A stretch of DNA of 64,000 nucleotides from Chionis minor (Eukaryota > Chordata > Aves > Charadriiformes > Chionididae), in assembly GCA_013398295.1 (NCBI GenBank), contig VZSF01008505.1, forward strand, positions 372,001 through 436,000. Direction: 5' to 3'. Below are positions 25,534 to 40,314 of this stretch, piece after piece. Position numbers and translations under genes: made by a program. The notes under the pieces are model-generated. The model did no database searches. It saw only the letters and a program-made list of their open reading frames with translations, and was not told the DNA's origin. The first letter of the stretch is position 1; every line of letters starts with the position of its first letter.

Positions 25534-27995
25534 ATACACAGTCAGCCATGGAGATCAGCATAGGCAGAAAATGCGCAGTCCTCGCACAAACAGCAACAGT
25601 GGCCTCATTCTTTTCCCCTCTCTGGCTAATCAGGATAAACATCCATTAGCAGAAAATATATAGATATATACACACAATATAGATTCCTCCAGCTGTGGGT
25701 CTTAGACATGCAGTCTCTCCAGTCTATTCTCCGGACCCTTTTATTCCAGTTTCCAGCTGGCCTGGCTTGCTGTTTTCTAGCAATCAAACACACACCAACA
25801 TACCACCTGCACCCCAGTCTCCCCAGCTGCTGCCATCCCAGCACACTGGCTGTTGGGCTCCACAATGGCCCTCCCATCACTGGCACTTTGACCTCCATGC
25901 ATACTCATGCACACCAAGCGGAGACCCTCACCAGGAAAATAGCTAGAGAGTTTAATAAGCTGAGAGGACATGGCGCAATGATCAGGCACAGGGTACAGCC
26001 AGACTGGAATCCAAGCATTTCCTTTTGTCCCCTTTTCCTATGCTGGTTCCTCCTCAAAACATCTTGATCCCCCCCTTTCCCCCTTCTGCTTCTTCCCCCG
26101 GACATGCCACAGTAAGTCGTGAACAGTCTCAGAGGGCTCTTCCCAGCATCCCGTGGTGTGCCCATGTGCCTTTGGGCAATTGCCCTCTTTTCTGTGCAGA
26201 GAGTTTCCCAGTTCCTTGCCGAGGCAGACACGGTAACCCAGGGGGCGTATGACCCCCCTGGCCCCAGCAGTGTCTTCTTTTCCCCAGTGCCACCACACCT
26301 CACATGTTAAAAACAGATACTTGGAGCATTTGTTCATTTTCTTTCAGATAGCTACAACCTTCCTGACAGGCTCCCACGCTAACATTAACAGCTGTTAAAT
26401 ATCTTCACTGCAAGGCTGCAAAAACTGTAAGTTACAGCTCAAGGATTTGGTGACATCTTTTTCGTGTTAAATCATCTCTTCATCATCCAGTTTTTAGGGA
26501 TTCCTTGTTTTTTTACCATACGCAGGGTTTTTTTAGAACCTTTAAAGACAGATTTTTTCAGTTGCATTTTCAGTACAGTTTATTTCCCTGAGACAACTTT
26601 TCCCTGCCAACATGCTCAGCCCCCCTCCAAGCTGGGGACAGGGGCCAGATTACCTTATTTTTTACAGCATTTCTTCTCCTTTCATGGAATCTGCCCTGCA
26701 CAGGGAAGGAGCTGCTGGAGCCAGATCCACCAGCTCATATGGAAAAGCACAGTAGTGTCAGGGCATGGCTGCTGGAGTTCACCTGCATCCCATCTACAGC
26801 ACCTACAAGAGCTGAAGTAAAGCCTCACTGTCCTGACCCTACTTTGGGCAAACCCCTAGACAGAGGGAGCCCCAGCCTCACTACCTTTATAATTTACCTT
26901 TATTTAGGCAATGGCCTCAGCTGGCCCCAGGGATACTCCCCTGATTCGTAACAAGTTGAGCCTGTCTCCAGCCTCTGTAGCCCTTACCTGCAGGTCCAGC
27001 GTACCTGCAGCCCCTCCCCTCCCCCAGGTCCGGCTCCTAACATTCTTTCCCAATTCGTGACAGGACAAACCTGAGTCTAGCTCTCCCATGTGGGTAGGTT
27101 TTTTTTCTTTTTGATCCCCTTCCCTGCAAAAAAAGGTTTGCACAAAAAAGAAGAGACTTTTTTTGGGGAAAAAAAGCCTTTCTGTCCCAATTCTGAGTAA
27201 CCTGTAGTGCCAAAAAATAATAACAAATCTGTATTTTTTCCTGGGAAAGGCTTTCTGCACCACAGCCCACCTGGGGATGCAAGAGCGGACCACAGCTGAT
27301 GGCAGCACTGTTCACCTCCTGCTGCCCAGGGTTTGACAGCCATGGGAGGAGAGTCAAACATGTGTCCTGCCCCCATGGGGCTCCCCGGGGGCTGCCTGGG
27401 ATGGGTCCCACGTAGGGACGACGATCAGGTAAGACACACCAAGCAATGACTTGACACGTGGATGTATTTCCTTTGAAACTTGAGTGAGAAAAGCACTTGC
27501 AAGCAGTGAACACATGTCTGAACATATTTAACGTGTCTGAGCTGGGGTTTAGCACCCAGACAGGTGCTTACCCACAGCCCAGCTCCTTTCCCCACCATCC
27601 AATCTGTGCCTTCAGCTTGTGCCATATCTTGGACACGTTGGTTGGGAGCGAGCCACCAGCGATGTCCCTTGCTCTTGGCCAGAGGAAATCAGCTTTTCCC
27701 TTTGGACTGCAGCATAGGAAATTGGGCCAGGCTGAAGTGACACAGATGTGAGAGCAGGTCCCTTCCACTGGCTTTGCCTCGCAGCGCTCACCTCTTGTGC
27801 TTGCTCCCCCCACCTACGTGGGCCAGGGAGCAACACTTGGGAGAAGCACCTTTTTGTCCCCGGGCAGCATCAGTGCCAGCCACAGCGCAGGATGTCTTTT
27901 GCTCACTGTCTTCCCCGTGACTCAACTAGGTCAACTGAAGGCAGGCAGCAAGCAAGGAGTCAGCTGTGGTGCAAACAGGGGTTCTCCTCTCTCCG

Positions 27996-28032
27996 CTTCC
28001 CTTCCCTTCCCTTCCCCTCCCCTCCCCTCTCA
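27996..28032 (+). repeat. CCTTC/CCCTC pyrimidine repeat
   Basis: Repeated TTCCC units pass into CTCCC units with no purine, an ordinary low-complexity polypyrimidine tract. Confidence 0.8.
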
Positions 28033-31000
28033 TCAATTTGGGACATTTTCCAGCCCTGATTTTAAGACGGGAGCAATGGGAAATCTGTCCACACCTAGGC
28101 CTGCCCTTGCACATACCCTTGGCAGCTCCCCATACGCACTGAAACCTGCTTGAGCCCCGATGGGAGTGAGCCCACCGGCTTGGCTGGGCAAGCTGGGACA
28201 GAGGGGAAAGCAGGACACTCTCTCCAAGCAGGTGCCCCATCCTGCTTTGATGGTGGAGTATGGAAATACCCATAAAAGCGCTAGCTGTGAGGTTCCGTCA
28301 AGTCTCAAATGGTTTGTGCGGTGCTTTGCCAAGTTTCGTGGCCGCTTTCCCATCTTTCAAGCAAAGTTTCTCCCAGTCATTTTTCTATTTCCTCTGCTAA
28401 TTTCTCTGTGGTTGCATGACTCTTGGCAGGCTTAGAACCGTAATTGTGCTAGTGGATAAATAATCTTTGTCATTACAACAGCTGCACCAGTACCATCTAC
28501 AAAATCAGTGTAGATCTGGATAGAGATGCTGGTTAGGGCTGGAAAATAAAGACCCCGTGTCTTTATGTCACCCACACTTGTCTCAAAGTTGTGACACACT
28601 AGCCCTGCCTGGTGGGCTTCCCTCTCCTCCCTCTCCTGCAGTGACACTGGAGTGAAGGGGGCACTTTTTAAAGCCACTGTCCCTATGGCATTTCATCAGG
28701 ACAGCAGGAGCATTTGAAGAGCCACCTTTTGATCCACTTCACTTTCCACCATTTGATTGATATGGGTTTGTTGCAGCTTAACTGCAAAAAAATCAGCACT
28801 TTTGATGGAAAAGACTTCTGGTATTTGATGGCTGAAGAAAGAAAAAAAAAATCCCAGAGAAGTTCAGCTGATAACGTGGTGGAGTCATCTGTGTAGTGCT
28901 GGAAGCAGGCGCAGTCATGTCTCTCCACCCAGTGATATCATCAATTCTGCTATGAGTTTTGCAGAATATAGGATGGAAAAAACGAAAGTGCTCGAGTCAG
29001 CTGGAAATTTTCAGATGGAGTCTGCCTCTGCAGGCAGCGCCGCTGGCTCCCAGAAGCCCACCATGATCAGCAGCCTCAGCCGCACAACGGCCCCTATCCA
29101 AGAGCCACACTGGGGTGCAAAAACTCCCCCAGCAGCCAGAGAGCCCCAGCCTCGGCACTGTGACCCCCAGATGGAGAGTGTGCAGGTGGAGTCGCTGCTC
29201 CAGCCTCCGAAATGGAGATGCTCGTTCTCCATCAGTCATGTGCCCTGCTGAAATGAGGATGGAGGGTTTGTGGGGCTGTTCAAGAGGCAGATGCAGGGCA
29301 GGAGCTTTGGCAATCTCCCGCTAATTCCAGTTGCAGGTAGCTAAATGAAGGCTTCTCTGCAGAGCTCCCCATACCTTCTTACTGAAGTTATTGACTCAGG
29401 CTGACTTAGACACATAGTAAGAATCTGAGACTCCCTACACCTGATGTCCAAAGCATGGGGCAGCGTTGCTCCCCTAAAGCAAACACCCCAAAGCTAGTGG
29501 GTGCCAAGTGGTCCCTGTCATCTCAATACAGGATTTCTCAAGCTGAGCAGGGGTGTTTGATTCTGGGCATTATGGCCTGGTGACGCTTCTCCACCCCATA
29601 CAGAGCCCTGTATAGGCTTTTAATAATAAAGTATGTATGTAGTCAAACGTGGGGTAAAAATGCACTACTGAAGGCTGTGAATGTCCCAGGGTCAAAGCAA
29701 TCCAACACTTGCATCCCCAAGACTTTTGTAACTCTCCTAGACATCTTTAAAGATGAAAACCCAAATCCCAGCTATCAGAGGCTGACAGGCTCGTGGGGCA
29801 CAAGGTTTCTATCAGAGCCGGACACCAGGTCCTCGAGGGGAGCACTGCCTGAAGAGCAGGGACATAGCCATGTCCCCAGGGTGCTATCCCCCATCCTGCC
29901 CTCACTGCAGGAGCTGCTCGAGGGCACCTCCACAGCCTGGCTAGAAACTCCAGTACTGCCCTGAGGCCCCGGAAGGGAGCCATGCAGCCGAGAGCTGCAT
30001 GCTCGTGCTTCAGAGTGTCAGAGAGCCGAGAGCACCCAAGCCGCAGCACTCTGGCACTGCAGGCATCTGGTATGCCCCAAACTGCAAATTGCTTGGGCAG
30101 ATCTCATTTTTGCGCAGTCTTTGCCTTTACAGAGAATGACAGTCTCTCTGTCTCCATTTGAGAGCCATAGGGAGGAAAACCAGTTTGTTTCCTCGCCGGG
30201 CAGTTTTGCCATGCTGATAGGAAGCAGGAAAGAATTTCCCCCGAGTCATAACCTTGCGATGCCCCACAAGCAAAACAGAGATAGCTGTGGCAGGGGAAAC
30301 CACTGGAGTGAGCCCTGCAATCCACATCCCATCTATCTTGCTGCAAGCTGGCAGTGCATCAGTGCCAAGCCCACTACAAACACCGCCCAGCTTCCCCTCT
30401 CTTCCCCACCGGTACAGATTTCCATGGTTCTTTTAGACCTCTTTTCAAGCTGATGCCTTCTGGGATCAAAAAAAATAAAAATAAAAATCTCTTGGCAATC
30501 TGCTGGCCATCATTTAATCCAGTGGATGATGAGTTTAAACAAACTTAATCACTGCTAATTGCCGCAGCGCATTATCCGTTGTTGGGAAACTTTGGCCAAG
30601 GGAGGGCTGGGAGAGCTTGCAGGGCTGCATGCCTACCTGCACATTCCCCCCGGTTTAAAATCAGCACCAGTAAGAGCTGCTAAGTATTGGGATCTCGTTC
30701 TCAGCTTAACTTGCCTTCTGGTGACTGCCTTGTTGACAAGGTGTGATTTGCTCCAAAAGGCCATGTGGGAGGAATAGAGGGAATTAAGTTGGTTTTCAGA
30801 CTACTGGGAGTAGTAGTGTGCTTTCTGGAGCAGTGCCAGCCCAGGAATCAAGCCCCCTGGCTGGGTGCAGGACACTTGGAGAAGTTTCAGCTGCCCATGC
30901 CATCCCCTTGTAGGGCCATTTTCCCCCAGGGATCCCCACTGTCACTTCCAGTTCTCTGCCAGCACACAGATGCAGCGAGGTCCCGGTGGGCTGTGTTTAG

Positions 31001-32404
31001 CCTTGCACTCCTGAGATGGTCTGCGATAGTGGGCCAGGAGGAATCCCCCTGATATTTGTGTCATGGGTTCATCAGGCTTTGGAGGAGTGTTTCCCAGTGG
31101 CTGCTCAGAGGCTGTGCGGGTACACATCGGGGGCTGGCCACGGCCTCGGCCAGGCTGGCTGGGGGCTGCAGTGACGGATCTCATCTGCTCCGTGGTTCTG
31201 TGACTCACAGAGACGAGTCTGAACCAAAGCGCTTGCAAAAACGCTACAAGAAGCAGCACACAAAGATCGAGATCTCGTTTACCCAGCCACCACTGAGTCC
31301 TCTGGTTTTTCACAGCCACGTAATTCACTGGGCCCAACCCACAACAAGGGGAAAAGCAGCATCCTTGTACTGAGTGAGACCCTGGACACCCTCCCCAGGC
31401 AAGCTCTTAGCTGGGGGCTGGTGGGGACCAGGACGCACCAAGGACTTGTGTCAACCTCCACACTCGCAGAGCGGTGGGCTTCTGCCTGGTGATCTGTGGA
31501 AGGAATTAGACTTTAGATGATGTGCTTTAAATAGAAAACTCACTTCTGAAGTGAGCAGAAAACCACAGATAAGGATGGCGCAAAGATGTGGCTAAACTGC
31601 CGAGGAATTCCCCCAACAGAGCGAGCCGTGGTGGCAGCCCCAGCCCACCCCAACCTCCCCGCTGTCCCTCAGCCTCAGTCAGCCCCATGCAGCTCGGAGG
31701 AGATGTAACGTGGTGTCAGCACCCAGACGGCTGCTTCTTGGCAGTCCTGCTTAGCCTGTATAGCCCAGTAATTCCCCAGCTGTTAAGCGCAGGCGATGGG
31801 GCGGCTGCCGCGTGGCACTCTCTTTCTCTCCCTTTGTGGCCAGCTGTGGTGCGTGCTCGGCTCAGGCTGGCCTCCCTGCAGCTTCCCTAGCCCCTGTGGC
31901 TCTGGATATGGTAGTGATGCCAAACGGGGCTGCTACACCCCTCGCTGGGCATTTTTGGGTCAATGCAGCTGTGAAGTGCTGCCCAGCTGCCAGGAGCCCC
32001 TGGGACTGCAGCTGCAAGCGAGGGCAGCATTGGCACGGCTGAGGGAGACCTGTGGCTCTGGTAACACACCCACTCCAGAGGGATAGGATGAGCCCCGTCT
32101 CCCAGCTGGGCAGCAAAAGGGGGCTTTCAGACCCCGCTTCGAGCTGTGCCACAGGAGGATGGCTGCTGCTATGCAGCCCTGCAGCTCCCTGTGAGTCCCC
32201 TGAGAGGCATGGTGATGGGCCACAGCTTTTTTCTGCGTCGCTGCCAGCGAGTGCACTTCTTCCTGCTCGCCCAGCCCCTTGCCAGCCACGCTGTGACATT
32301 GGATCTCTCCAGACTTTAAACAAGCTGGGAAACGGCGTGCTGCTGCCCCACTGTAGCAGGCACGCGGCACTGTTACGCTGGCCCAAGGGAGCAAACGTGC
32401 CTTA

Positions 32405-32447
32405 GGCATGCCTCAGACATGCCCCAGACGTGCCTCAGACATGCCTT
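32405..32447 (+). repeat. Degenerate tandem repeat, about 12-bp unit, four copies
   Basis: Successive units resemble GGCATGCCTCAGA, ACATGCCCCAGA, CGTGCCTCAGA and CATGCCTTCA. The copies differ by one or two bases, so this is a small minisatellite-like array. Confidence 0.75.
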
Positions 32448-35400
32448 CACACTTGCCTCTTTAAAAGAAGTCCTTAGCGCTTCTCTCCCTCCCCAGTATC
32501 GGTTTGAAAAGCAGCTACAGCTCCTTTCGCCTGAAACGCTGACAGGAAACATGGACCCGTGGCCAGGGCACGCTCGTGCCCCAGGGCACCAGGCTTGCAG
32601 GCATGGGCACGCAGTGCCCTCGCTGCCCAGCCATGGGGTGAGCCTGGCCCCACGCCACCAGCATTGGCCCAGCAGAGGAGCAGAGCATGAGGCTGACCAC
32701 GTGTTTCCACAGCAACTGGAGATTTTGTTATTAAAAAACTGATGGCCAGGGTCATCCTGGCTACTTCAGTTCAGCCTCTGGCTAGGCACCACTTTTTTCC
32801 CCTGTGGTTGCTATTTTCAGAAAACATTAAGGAGTAAACTGTCAACATCCCAGAAAATAGAAGCCATGACTTACCGTTCCTCCAAGTTTAATATCAGACC
32901 AGTAAACAATTACAGGAATAGAAATGAGACCAGGGAGCAAGTGGACAGTTGCTGGGAACACCGAGCTGCTCCTCCATCGCCTGGACGATCTAGTATTTAG
33001 GCAGTCAGACCTATGCTTTTATTTTTCATGTAGTCCCTTTTGCTAGTAGCAAAAGCAATAGCTAGTAAGTGCCCAGGGGAGCAAAAGTGTTAGGGACACT
33101 CGAAGGACGCAGTGTGCCCTCACCACAATGCCAGCGAAGGTACCCATGGGAGCTGTGCTCTGCTTGCTCCTCTCCTGGTCTCCAGCAATGCCTTTGGACT
33201 ACGGACATAATTCCACAGTGCCTATGCCTGACCTGCCCTGATGGTGGGGCCAGAGCCCTGGGGTAGACCACAAGCACCTCTGAGCTCAGGGGAGAAGCTA
33301 CAGAAAGGGGAACTGTCAGCTTATTCCCATAGCACACGCAGAAGCACAGCTGTGGTTAAGCACCAGCTCTGAGGTATTGCTGATTTGCATTGTGCGCTTA
33401 CCTCAGCCGCTTTGATGTCGCACGTGAGGTTATGGTGCCCGGAGCTCCCATTTACCCCAGGAGGACAGGTATGCCCATGCTACTCTCTGGTGAACATGAC
33501 CACTGCCATCCAGGCAGCCTGGCTGGCTGCAGGCTTGTCCCTGCTCCCTCCCTGTCCCCACTGTGGCCAGCTGAGCCAGCAGCAGTGTCGCACCCAGGGG
33601 GCCTGGCTCCGCTTGCCCATCGCCGCCTTCCCAGGAGCCAACGAGGGCTTGGGGGGACCTTGGGCCAGGAGGGTGCCTGTGCCTCTTTAGGCATTGGGGA
33701 GGCTGCTCCTTCACTGGTTTATGCCTTTGTGTCATTTCTGCAAGATGCGGCATGTCCCTGTGTGCTGGGACACCATGGTCCCCCTGGTCAGTGCCACCAC
33801 CTGGCAGCCCCTGTACCATCGAAGGCAGCAATCTTGCAAAAGGCACCTCTTGGAGCTCGCCCAGCATGATGGGCTCAGACCTGGCCACACATGGGGCGAA
33901 GAAGCAACCACCGGCCAAGGGGCAACTTGAGAGACCGCAGCACATGAGGGCAAGGCACCCCCAAAGCTGGGGTGATACCAGCGATGCCAATATCTCTCTA
34001 GCATGAGAGACAGAGCTGACCTCAATGGGCCCCAAACAGCCCCCAGGTCCCTTGGGGGTCACTGCAGATGCCATTAGGTGCAAGCCAGCCCCGCTGGCTG
34101 CTTACTGGTATTTAAAGATATGATCTCCAGATGGCTGTGGCTGCTCTCTATTAATGATGCTCTTCAGCCTTTGTTGTCTTTATTCTTTTATTTTTCTTTA
34201 ATTCTCTTTTGACTGCAGGTGCAGAGGCTTAGTTTTATTGGGATCAGCTGTGTGTAGGTGCCAGCACCTCCCTTGACCATCCAGGCGGAGGAGGCCAGTT
34301 TAGACGACACAGGATGCAGACTTGTTCTCTACAATGCCACAGCTGCAAATACATCCACCACTCAAACACCAAGTCCTCGGGAGCTGGAAACAGGTGACTG
34401 TGGTGAGCCGTAACACCGACCGTGCAGCAGGGAACATGCTGAGCAACAGCCTGCAAAACGCAGGGCCTTCAGAGAAGCAGCTCCCAGCGCGAGCACAGCG
34501 GCCATTCATCACTGGTAACTGGCGACCAGCAGCAGTTGGGCTGTGCTCAGGTGGTTTTTTTGTGTATGTGCGTGCTACAGGGTGTTTGCCTTTGCCTCTT
34601 TTGGTTTTTTTCCACCCGTGGGCGTCCTGAAGACTCAAATAATGCAAATCACCCCTGGCACTGTCCATGTGGGGCGAGGGGAGCTGGAGCTCACAAAACC
34701 GCAAGAAGCATCCGAGGCCAGAGGGTGCATCTGCCCTACCAGGCACCGATCTGTCCCTCTGGTACTGGCTCGCGGAGTCTGTGCCTTCTGTATGAGGTTG
34801 GCCTGAGGGATCTCATCTGAAAAAAAACTCCAAAAAACAACTAAATCGAGCTCTGCATGTTGTGTTTTACTGAGAAGGACCAGGAAGAGGCAGGAGAGCT
34901 GTTCTGGGGGGTAGGGGGACTGATGCCTTGACAGTGGTGATGGGCTTTCCGGCCATCCCCACACCTTTCGGCAGCAGGGCAGCTCCCTTTCAGTGCCAGG
35001 AAATCACAGGAGCTGGTGCACAACCAGACACTGCTCCCTGCACTCAGTCACCTGAGCAAAGGCTGCCCCCAAAGCCTCTTGGGGTTTAGAGAACAGGTTC
35101 TACCATTCCTTCCTATCTGCTTCCTAGATTGGCTTCTTCAAACAACAAAAAAAAAAAGGTGGGGGTGGGGGATGATATTCCCACCCTCCTGTTAGCTCCC
35201 CTTCTGCCCTGACTCTTGAGCTCTCCCCGTGTTTTATCCCTTGGGAAGATGGATGCCGAAGATTACAGGGTTGCAGCAGCTGTTTTGGAAACAGGATGCC
35301 TGCGCTTGGGTACGGCGTGAGCTCTGCTCGACTGCGTCAGCATCGCTGTCTTTCGCAGCCGGCAGGAGTGAAACTGAGAAAGCTGAAGTGGAGGGATAAC

Positions 35401-36820
35401 GCAGCCAGCGTACGAACAGCCCCGGGACGTACGGCTCAGCTGCGCATGGGGGCGTGGGGACAAGCAGTGGCACCCCCTCGCCATTCAAATGTGGGTCAGC
35501 GAAGGGAGCCGTACCTTGGTAAGGCAAACTGTGTGTGTGTGGGGGTGGGTTGGGCGCAGGCTGTCCCACGTGGGGTTTCATCCCCTAGCAGTGCTGGAAG
35601 AGCCCCCGGCCACAGGCAGCTGGCACAGACATAGCAAGAGCGTGGGGAGCGCGGCCACGCGCAGCCTGCCTATGCTGCGGTTTGCCACATGGGGCCCTGC
35701 TGCCCTAGGGGCAAAGACATAGCTGCTTGACTCACTGCTAACATGATTTATGACGCGCTGCATCGCTGCGTGCAAGATGGTTTTGGGCAGGAGAGTAAAT
35801 ACTTGAATTTTTTTTTTTGCCCCCAGGGCTTTCCCCCCCTTTTTTCACCATCACCAATATTAAGTTTTCTGAACTGCAGCTGCTGACCCCCAGGGTGGCT
35901 CCCAGGGCTGTGCGCGGCGCCTATGGTGGCTCCAAAAGGGACACCAAGCCAGGCTGTGCTCCGTGGCCCTGTCTCAGGGACAAACACACACCTTGCCTTC
36001 CTCCCCTCCTGATGGACAGTCCTGGCAGAACACGGGCCACCAAGCTGTGTGGTGTCTGCTGCCTACAATAGAGGTCCAGCCCCTACGCTCACCCATCCCT
36101 TGCTGACAGGCTCCAGGGAAAGCCAGAGAGTGCAGCTGAGACATTTTGCAGGGCAGGAGGGATTCACGCAGATGAATGTCCAACATTCGAGAAAGGAGAA
36201 AAGCTGGTAACGCCCCTGCAGTACCACCCCTCTGGTGCGAGCCATTGTCCCCCTGCAAAATAGTAGGGCTACACCTCCACCCAGTGCTCCCAGCAAAGCT
36301 GAGAGACAGTCATGCTCTTCCTCTCTCTTTTCCTGTCTTTAAGGAGTACAGTAGAGAGTGGATGAGGACCGAGAAGTTGGTGGATAAGCATTATTCTGAA
36401 GCCATTTATTATGGAGTTACTTATTAACTGTATTATTGAGTTAGAAAACAGATTTGACAACTCGGAACAATCTTCTGTGAATATTTTGGAGAGATTGGGG
36501 GCAGAGGCAAAAATAAAGCAGGCTGAGCTGCCTTCTAATTTCTTTCTGGTGGGAAAATAGCTTTTTAGTGAGAAATGAAAGTTTCAGTGGAAAAACATCT
36601 GAAATATTTGCTTTTCCTTAGAGCAACACAGAGTGTCTGCTACCATCAGCATTTCATATAGTCTAATAACAAAATCTTAATATCTGAAAATCAAGCCTAC
36701 AGTTCACAGAGGGCTTTGTATCAACCTCCTACAGTACACAGATTCTGCCAAAACCCTGTCTGGAGCATCTGCTTCTGAGCGAGAAATAAAACCATCTGGG
36801 AGACCATTCCCTGCATTGCC

Positions 36821-36860
36821 TTTACTGTTGCGGTCCAGCCTTTACTGTTGCGGTCCAGCC
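36821..36860 (+). repeat. Exact 20-bp tandem duplication
   Basis: TTTACTGTTGCGGTCCAGCC occurs twice back to back with no mismatch. That indicates a recent duplication or an assembly artefact. Confidence 0.95.
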
Positions 36861-39744
36861 CGCACCGAAACAGAAAGATCTAAAAGAGGCATTTCTGTAA
36901 TTGCCTGTGGCAGGATGACGACTTCGTGAACTGCTGGGAAGACTGCTCAGCCAGCCTCCAGGGATAGAAGAGCAAGCTGGCCAGCAGCGCACGTGGAGGG
37001 AGGAGGAAAGAAGGAAGGAAAAGAGAAACAGGCCTTCACCTGCACGCACTGCTGCCAGGACTCGGACAGGAACACTGCCTCCACCTTTCAAAACAAGGTC
37101 TTAAAAATGTTCAGTGGGTGTAAAGAGGTTATGGGCTCTCCATGCCAAGACCAGCAGCCCTTCCTGTGAGATGAAAGCAGCCCCAAACTCCTCTTTCTTC
37201 TTATCGAAGTGGAGTTTCAGAAGCGGCTGTCATTGCACAGAAGCAGCTATCTGATTGTGGGAGCTTTTAAATTTAACAAAACCCACCAACGGGAAACTGG
37301 TTTCAGAAATTCAAATGGAAACAATACTTTTTAATGATAGCCAACAACGCACCCTCAGCGAGGCAGTCACTAAGCTGATGCCTGCCATCTTTCTCAGAGA
37401 GATCTCTTCGGAAGCAATTCCTCTGAGGTTTACATGGGCACCAGATCCAGATGGAGCAGAGCAAGCACTTCCCAGCCAGGCATCCAGCCCTGCTCCCAGG
37501 CTTAGCTCCCCAGGAGCTGGCACCACAGGGCAAGGGTAAAGGCCAGATGTGTGGCAAAGAGCCTGCTCACAGGCTGGGTGATGGGAATGGCTCTGCTAGG
37601 CACCTGAGCTGTCAAGGGAGCTACAAACACTCGCTGCAGTGGCAGTTGCAAGTTCTTTTCCGAACGCTGTACCCATTGCAGGGACATCAAGGCTCTGAGC
37701 AGAGCCCCAGGAGCAGCTTGTACTGCTCAACTGTAGGAGCCTTCTGTCCTCACTTCAACAGCCCCCAGGCAGAACAAGAGCCCAAGTCCAGGCCTCCAAT
37801 ACTCCATCGGAGCATCCTCAGAACTGAGGACGGTCTGCAGTCATAAAACCCCCATTGGCCAGATGTTATCTAGAGACATAAACTCATTTCCTGGCAAGAA
37901 ATAAATCAAAAATGCTACCAAAAAAACCCTTCACTTGGATCCACTTTTTGGTGAAAAATTATTCTTACAGAAGTTTTCTGTCCCGTTATAATTCAACACT
38001 GCCTCTGTCTTTTGCAATCTAGAAAAAGAAAGGACCTTGGACCATCAAACTCAGGGCTGGAGGCAGGCAGCAGCAGCTCAGTGGTGGCCAGCAACCTATG
38101 CTTGACCCAGAAGCAATCTGCACTGTGTTTCTGTCATTGCTACACAACCTCACACGGAGCTGTGTCTGCATGAGGACGCCCAGGACACTTAACAGGACTC
38201 CTCAGAAGATGCAGAGTCTTGGAGGGAGCTGAAGTGCCCTGGTCTCAGCACAAACAAAGACCTCTGTACACTTGAGGAAGGCAGACACTAGCAATTGCGC
38301 GCTGACTTGGCACGCTTTGCTAACTCTGCTGCTGTGCAAAGAGATCTGAGGGGTGCCAAGCCCACGATGGGTCCCTTCAGGCCACAGTGTCTGTGCTTGC
38401 CTCGGGGTTTGGCAAATACCAACCTCAGGGACACAAAGGCTGCACTTGCCCGACACTGCCCGGCTTGTGCATTCTTCCTCGCCTGCAACCAGACCACACC
38501 AGTAAGCACACTAGTGAAGAAAGGCAAAGCCACAAGCAAATCTCTTAGCTCTGAGAAATCATCTCCTTCTAGGAGCCTGTTGAAGTTATGCTGCCAAAGC
38601 CCTCTAGCAGCACAAGCCGTGCCTCTCAGCAGGAGAGCTTTCCGACCTCAGGCTACTGCTACAGCAGCACTGCAAACCCTTCTGCGTGTCATTTCAGCAA
38701 GACACATCCATCATCACCTACAAGTCCTTGCCAGGAAACAGCCACCACCAGCACCCCTCTCTGCAGCTGCCTTCTCAGAACTGGGGAGGCAGCCCCTCTT
38801 CTGTGAAGACTTTCTTCTTTGACAACATCAGACTGCAGCAAGAGGTCACACTCTTCCTTCCACCCCAGGGACATGAGGGGGTCTTCTTTCTTGGTACTGT
38901 TTTCACTTGGCCACACAGCAGAGCATTTCTGCAACCCCAGTTTGGGGCTCTTGGACATCAGGACACAAATGCATATGTGCATGTAGTTTCTTCTTAAATA
39001 CAAGTTGCTTCATTTCCTTATTTCCCTCTCTTCGCCAGAATTTTCTTAGTGGTCAAGTAGGAGGAAGGTGGTACAAAGGCACTGTTGTAAATTTTTCCTC
39101 TATTGAGAAACCAGAATCTGCAGTTTTAGGCACTGTTGGCACACTCTTTCTGGCCCTCAAACAGAAGAGCCACACTCTGCATCAAGCCCAATCCCGCCTT
39201 TCTACAACAGGGGGATTTTATGCTGGGAAGGAAGAACTGGGGTAACAACTAAAAAAGTCCACCTCAGCTGCAGAAGAAAGAGTGGGAGGGGATATACGAG
39301 CAATTAAGATAGGAGAAAGGCAGTGCATTGCATTATTTGATAGCAAGTGCTATGCTCCAGGTTTCTGCTGTGAGCAAGCAACGAGAAACATCTTTCCTGG
39401 TGACCAGTCTCAGGAGCAATAGTTTGGCTCTTTGGGGGTGTTGAAGAGAGCTACATTCACATCTCTAGGATTCTCCTTGCCACCCAACTTGAGAAGTTTG
39501 GTCAGACTTAAGACAGGTCTGGCAGGTGGAACCATCTGGAAAATTTTTATTTTTTTCATTCTTTCTGCATCCTACACTCCCAGTGGCATTGACCACATGC
39601 CAAGATCAGATGGCCATCTTCACCCAAACTCAGGCCATGAAGTGAGTCTGGTTTTAAGCTCTCAGGCTCTCCCACCCACCCCACCCTCCCCTTCACATGG
39701 TAGCTAATGGTTTTCCACTGCAAATCTAGAAATGGAAACTAGAA

Positions 39745-39790
39745 GCACTTTAAGGTCCCTTCCAACTCTTACCATTCTATGATTCTAAGT
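39745..39790 (+). mobile_element. CR1 LINE 3'-end fragment
   Basis: AAGGTCCCTTCCAACTCTTA and the following CCATTCTATGATTCT match the 3' terminus of avian CR1, including the ATTCTATG end repeat. Sequence upstream of about 39745 is too diverged to place by eye. Confidence 0.8.
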
Positions 39791-40314
39791 GACAACTTTA
39801 GTATATTGCACAATTCTCATTGGGATTAAGAACAGAGGATACAATTCTCACTTTACTGGACATGACAGATGCTGTCTCATTCCTTCCCTTCTGTCCTGTA
39901 CAGTACTCTGGGGTGAATATAACAAGTTCTAGGCCTAAGCTGGAGCAAGAAGCACAAGACTGAAAAAAATCCTTCAGTGGTGAAGATTGCTAAACAGCAG
40001 TTGGCCAAGATAACTCTGAATTTCAGCTACCATCTGTCAGCAACAGTTTTGGTCAAGGTCAGCTTGCCATAGACCTGGCAGGTTCTTAGTGGATCTTGGG
40101 CAGAAGATAAACCCTTCCAAACTAATTTCACTTCTACTTTGAGCTGCTACTTTGACCTGCTGCTTTGAAATTCAGCAGTCTTACTCATTTTAGAGGGTTG
40201 ATTACTATAGTGAAGACAGGCGTATGTCACGTCGCAGTGAAAGCCACTAGCCTAGCAGCAATACACATCAGTGCCACCACCCGGCTCTTAGGGTAGGTCT
40301 CCAAGAGCAGCAGT

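Noticed and set aside
33390..34083. Long overlapping frames on both strands in a GC-rich stretch
   Set aside because: Several frames are open at once in both directions, with no splice-phase consistency or known motif. That pattern follows from high GC.
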